The translations under genes were made by a program, and so were the position numbers. Under the pieces are notes generated by a model, which was given only the letters and a program-made list of their open reading frames with translations, ran no database searches and was not told the DNA's origin. Positions 60,379-64,000 of a stretch of DNA of 64,000 bases are shown one piece after another. How positions within the stretch are numbered: the first letter of the stretch is position 1; each line of letters begins with the position of its first letter. Origin of the DNA: Nitrospirota bacterium (GTDB lineage Bacteria; Nitrospirota; Thermodesulfovibrionia; Thermodesulfovibrionales; Dissulfurispiraceae); NCBI GenBank assembly GCA_021791055.1, contig JAJYXI010000028.1, forward strand, positions 1 to 64,000, read 5' to 3'.

Positions 60379-63300
60379 ATGAAAATCAAACAGATCGAGC
60401 TTATCGGATTCAAATCCTTTGCTGACAAGACCTTATTTCCTCTCCACAGCGGCATTACATGCATCGTAGGCCCTAACGGCTGCGGAAAGAGCAATGTAGT
60501 TGATGCATTCAGGTGGGTGCTCGGAGAGCAGAGCGCAAAGAGCCTGCGCGGCGAGAAGATGGAAGAGGTCATATTCCAGGGGTCTGCAACAAAGAAACAA
60601 AAGGGGATGGCCGAAGTAACGCTTATTTTCTCGCAGTCAAGCCAGACAACGCCAAAGAGCGATACAGGCAATGGAAACGGCTCATCCGAAGAAGGCATAT
60701 CCGATGAAATCTATGTATCGAGAAGGCTGTACAGGTCGGGAGAGAGCGAATACCTGTTAAACAAAAAACAGTGCAGGCTGAAGGATATTAAGGATATATT
60801 TCTCGATACGGGTCTCGATGTAAAAAGCTATTCCATACTTGATCAGGGCAGGATATCAGAAATAATAAATACAAAACCGATTGACAGAAGATTCCTAATA
60901 GAAGAAGTTGCCGGCGTAATGAAATACAAGGTAAGAAAGGCAGAGGCCCTGTCAAAGCTCGAATCATCAAAACAAAATCTCCAGAGAATAAACGATATCG
61001 TATATGAGGTTAAGCGCCAGATAAACAGTCTCGACAGGCAGGTTAAAAAGGCTGAGAGGTATAAACGACTGATAGGGGAATTGAAAGATGTTGAGCTCAG
61101 AACAGCCAAAAGAGGGCATACAGGGCTCAGCGGTGTTTTAAGCGAGCTTTTATCAGAGATAGAAGAACTGAGGGGAACAGATGCCGCGCAGAGGAGTGAA
61201 CTTTCAACATTAGAGAACTTCATAGAGACAAAGAGGCTTGAGCTTGCAGAAAAAGAAAAGGCCCTCACAGAGCTCGAAAACAGCCTGCACGAAAAAGAGA
61301 GGGCAATATCCGACTCCGAAAAACAAATACTCCTGTTAAAAACTAACATAGAAAACAAAAAGGCGGATATAACCCGGCTTACAAACCAGCAGGAGGAGAT
61401 AAAAACCAAAAAAGAAGATCTGTCAGGAAAGATTTCAGAACTCGACGATGCCGAAAATGCCCTATTATCCAGCATGGAAAACATATCTATGGAATTGAAT
61501 GAAAAGAAAGACTGGGTAGCAGATATCGAAATGAAAATCTCAGACAAAGAATCAGAGATCGAAAACAAAAGAAAAGAGCTGTTCAGGGCATCCGAAAACC
61601 TCAGTAATAAAAAGAATGAACTGCACAAGCTCCAGTCTTCTCAAGAGACATTGAAATACAGGGAGTCCGTTTCCATAAAGGATATAGAGACCATAAAAAC
61701 AGGAATCGAGGAATTAGAAAAGGCCGTTAGAGATGCTGAAGAGTCAATAAAAATCAAAACAGACGAACATCTGAAACTCAAATCTGAAAAAGAAACCATG
61801 GCCTCGGAGATAGTACAATTAAAGGAAGATATTGAAAACAAAAAGGCACTTCTTTCCAAAGAAAGAGAAGACCTTGCCTCAAATATATCGAGACTTAACT
61901 CTTTAAAAGAGATGATAGTAGACAGGTCTCTCATGGATTTTCTGTCTGGAGAGCATGGATATAGGGTTCTGTCTGATATCATAAATGCAGATAAAGACTT
62001 CGAAATAGCCATTGAGGCTGTCCTTTCAGAAAAGATCAATTCCATAGTAGTAGACAAGATTGAAGATATAATGTCAGTAGTAAAAATTGTTAAAGAGAAA
62101 AATATCGGCAGGACGGCAATACTTTATACAGGATTCGGTTATCAGGGGTCACCCCCCCAGCCCCCCCTTAATAAGGGGGGGATTGAAGGGGGGGTATCCG
62201 AGCTCCAAACTCTGAACTCCGAACTCATTTTAGGGAAGGCATCTAACTTCATAACCCTTGAAAATGGCGAAGCGCAAAAGATAGCAGGCACTATGCTTGA
62301 GAACACATACATTGTGAAAGATTTGCAAAGTGCCATCGAGATTCTAAACTCATCACCCGTCACTCATAACTCTTCAATGATTTTGGTTACCCTCGAGGGT
62401 GAGGTTATAAACAGCGATGGATGGCTGTTTGCAGGGCACGGGAAAGATATCCTGAAAAGAAAAAGGGAGATAAAAGAACTCCAGAGGACAATTGATGAAC
62501 AGCAGTCCGGGATAAAAGAGATAGAGGATGGACTGAATTCCGACAATAATGTTTTAACAAACAAAAAAGAGTCTCTAAAAAATATCGAAGACTCCATTAT
62601 AGAAATAGAAAAGAAAATATCCCTCGACAATCACTCCTTGAAAAATCATTGCGACGAACTCGAAAGAAATACGAGACGGCTCACCTTCTTAAGCACAGAG
62701 ATATCTGCCATCTCTCAGGAAATAGAGTCCCTCGAAGGTCTCCTGAAGTCAAAAATAGAAGAAATAAACGATTTGGAAAAGGAGAGGAATGAGATAAATG
62801 ACGGCATAACCGCAATACAGGAATCGCTCTCGACAATAAAGGAAAAGTACGAGGAGGCAAGGTCAAACCTTACAGATATGAAGCTCTCCATGGCCTCATA
62901 CAGGGAGAAGATAGATGCCCTGAGAAAGGAAAGGGATAACATCAACGATACAATTGCAGAGCTTGAAAACAAAAAGGAACAGGCAATAAAAGAGATTCTG
63001 GAGGCAGATGGAAAAATAAAGGAGTCCTTTGAAGAGCTACAAAGACTTGAAGAAGAAATAAAATTAATAGTCATAGAGGCTGAAAGAATACAGACAGAGA
63101 GGACAATCTTAAAGGATACTATTAGTTCAGAGCATCAGGGACTCATCTCAAAGGGCAATGTACTCAGAAATATCAGGGCACAGATAGATGAAATATCCCA
63201 ACAGCTTTCAGGGCTTAATTCAAAGGCTGTAGAGAACAGGCTCAGGATAGAGAATATAGAAAACTCGATATCGCAAAAATACGGGCTTGATATAAAAGCC

Positions 63301-63990
63301 GAGGCAATCGAAGTAGAAGGATTCGATGCCTCTGAAGACGAAAATAAAATCGATGACTTAAACAGCAAGATACGGGATCTCGGGCCCGTAAATCTCGGCA
63401 CAATCGAGGAATACGAAGAGCTCAAAACCCGCTATGACTTCCTGACAAAACAGCAGCAGGACTTGACCATGTCTATCGCCGAACTGGAAGAGGCAATAAG
63501 CAGGATAAACACTACAACGAGAAGAAAGCTCCGCGAGGCATATGATGCGCTCAGAACAAAATTCTCAGAGGTCTTTACAATGCTTTTCGGAGGAGGAAAG
63601 GCCGATATTATTCTTACTGATGAAGAAAATATATTAGATTCAGGCTTGGACATAATAGCCCAGCCCCCAGGCAAAAAACTCCAGAACATAAATCTCCTCT
63701 CAGGCGGAGAAAAGGCGCTTACATCCCTCGCCCTTTTGTTTTCCGGCTTCTTAATAAAGCCAAGCCCACTCTGCATCCTCGACGAGGCAGACGCCCCTCT
63801 TGATGAATCAAACACAGTAAGATTTGCCAATATGCTAAAAGGACTCTCAAGAGAAACTCAATTCATAGTAATTACGCACAACAGGACAACTATGGAGGTT
63901 GCAGACTATCTCTACGGCATTACCATGGAAGAGCCGGGGGTATCAAAGGCAATCTCACTGCAATTTGCCGAGGTCGGGAATATCAGTTAA
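60379..63990 (+). CDS. smc: chromosome segregation protein SMC
   Basis: MKIKQIELIGFKSFADKTLFPLHSGITCIVGPNGCGKSNVVDAFRWVLGEQSAKSLRG, long coiled coils, hinge, C-terminal LSGGEKALTSLALLFSGF...CILDEADAPLDESN. Confidence 0.98.
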   Translation: MKIKQIELIGFKSFADKTLFPLHSGITCIVGPNGCGKSNVVDAFRWVLGEQSAKSLRGEKMEEVIFQGSATKKQKGMAEVTLIFSQSSQTTPKSDTGNGNGSSEEGISDEIYVSRRLYRSGESEYLLNKKQCRLKDIKDIFLDTGLDVKSYSILDQGRISEIINTKPIDRRFLIEEVAGVMKYKVRKAEALSKLESSKQNLQRINDIVYEVKRQINSLDRQVKKAERYKRLIGELKDVELRTAKRGHTGLSGVLSELLSEIEELRGTDAAQRSELSTLENFIETKRLELAEKEKALTELENSLHEKERAISDSEKQILLLKTNIENKKADITRLTNQQEEIKTKKEDLSGKISELDDAENALLSSMENISMELNEKKDWVADIEMKISDKESEIENKRKELFRASENLSNKKNELHKLQSSQETLKYRESVSIKDIETIKTGIEELEKAVRDAEESIKIKTDEHLKLKSEKETMASEIVQLKEDIENKKALLSKEREDLASNISRLNSLKEMIVDRSLMDFLSGEHGYRVLSDIINADKDFEIAIEAVLSEKINSIVVDKIEDIMSVVKIVKEKNIGRTAILYTGFGYQGSPPQPPLNKGGIEGGVSELQTLNSELILGKASNFITLENGEAQKIAGTMLENTYIVKDLQSAIEILNSSPVTHNSSMILVTLEGEVINSDGWLFAGHGKDILKRKREIKELQRTIDEQQSGIKEIEDGLNSDNNVLTNKKESLKNIEDSIIEIEKKISLDNHSLKNHCDELERNTRRLTFLSTEISAISQEIESLEGLLKSKIEEINDLEKERNEINDGITAIQESLSTIKEKYEEARSNLTDMKLSMASYREKIDALRKERDNINDTIAELENKKEQAIKEILEADGKIKESFEELQRLEEEIKLIVIEAERIQTERTILKDTISSEHQGLISKGNVLRNIRAQIDEISQQLSGLNSKAVENRLRIENIENSISQKYGLDIKAEAIEVEGFDASEDENKIDDLNSKIRDLGPVNLGTIEEYEELKTRYDFLTKQQQDLTMSIAELEEAISRINTTTRRKLREAYDALRTKFSEVFTMLFGGGKADIILTDEENILDSGLDIIAQPPGKKLQNINLLSGGEKALTSLALLFSGFLIKPSPLCILDEADAPLDESNTVRFANMLKGLSRETQFIVITHNRTTMEVADYLYGITMEEPGVSKAISLQFAEVGNIS
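62151..62195. repeat. GC-run palindrome copy 7 (smc hinge)
   Basis: ACCCCCCCAGCCCCCCCTTAATAAGGGGGGGATTGAAGGGGGGGT; encodes SPPQPPLNKGGIEGGV. Confidence 0.95.
62199..62373. repeat. two 7-bp arrays in the smc hinge region
   Basis: GAGCTCCAAACTCTGAACTCCGAACTC (62199-62229) and CTCATCACCCGTCACTCATAACTC (62346-62373). Confidence 0.85.
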
Positions 63991-64000
63991 GTCGCATCCT

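Noticed and set aside
60843-61628. 261-aa and further Ser/Phe-rich minus-strand ORFs opposite smc (also 61641-62057, 62715-63074 and 63432-63830)
   Set aside because: Mirror frames of the Glu/Lys-rich coiled coil; no start context or domain signal.

Overview
64-kb bacterial chromosomal segment, probably from an anaerobic sulfur-metabolising Nitrospirota or deltaproteobacterial-like organism (inference from gene content only; no phylogeny was run). The left third is housekeeping: glnS, tRNA-Leu, an Rnl3-type RNA ligase with a PIN-domain partner, lapB-like, rlmH, rsfS, rsmE, the hrcA-grpE-dnaK-dnaJ heat-shock operon with a CIRCE element, speE with an ornithine decarboxylase, tlyA, dxs, ispA, guaA, guaB, hfq, aat, smpB and tmRNA. 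The middle (about 25.9-46.9 kb) is one co-directional cobalamin operon of about 20.6 kb behind a B12 riboswitch: cobU, cobT, cobS, cobC, cobQ, cbiB, cobD, cbiA, cbiX-cbiC, cbiMNQO, cobO, cobF-like, cbiET, cbiL, cbiF, cbiG-cbiH, a BPL_N/GATase-like gene and a ThiC-family gene (candidate bzaF). The right third is a dissimilatory sulfite reductase locus: a dsrH/E/F-like plus tusA set on +, convergent with dsrA-B-D-N-(HEAT)-C-(RsbRD)-M-K-J-O-P-ferredoxin on -, followed by smc. The most unusual signal is a population of short repeats inside conserved genes: (i) seven copies of a ~43-bp G/C-run palindrome, ACCCCCCCTnnCCCCCCCTTnnnAAGGGGGGGnnnGGGGGGGT, each in-frame in a CDS and always read as a PPxPPxxKGGxGG-like peptide; (ii) more than 30 arrays with 7-bp periodicity and varied unit sequences that add in-frame peptides ([36 protein letters not shown] and similar) to essential and biosynthetic enzymes; and (iii) other palindromes, including an in-frame one in cobU. 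Other points of interest: a CobF-type C1 methyltransferase in an otherwise anaerobic cobalamin set lacking cbiD, co-occurrence of DsrEFH/TusA with DsrD, an rsfS gene with no canonical start codon, an exact 164-bp tandem duplication at the ornithine decarboxylase 5' end, and a MITE-like inverted-repeat element upstream of dxs.
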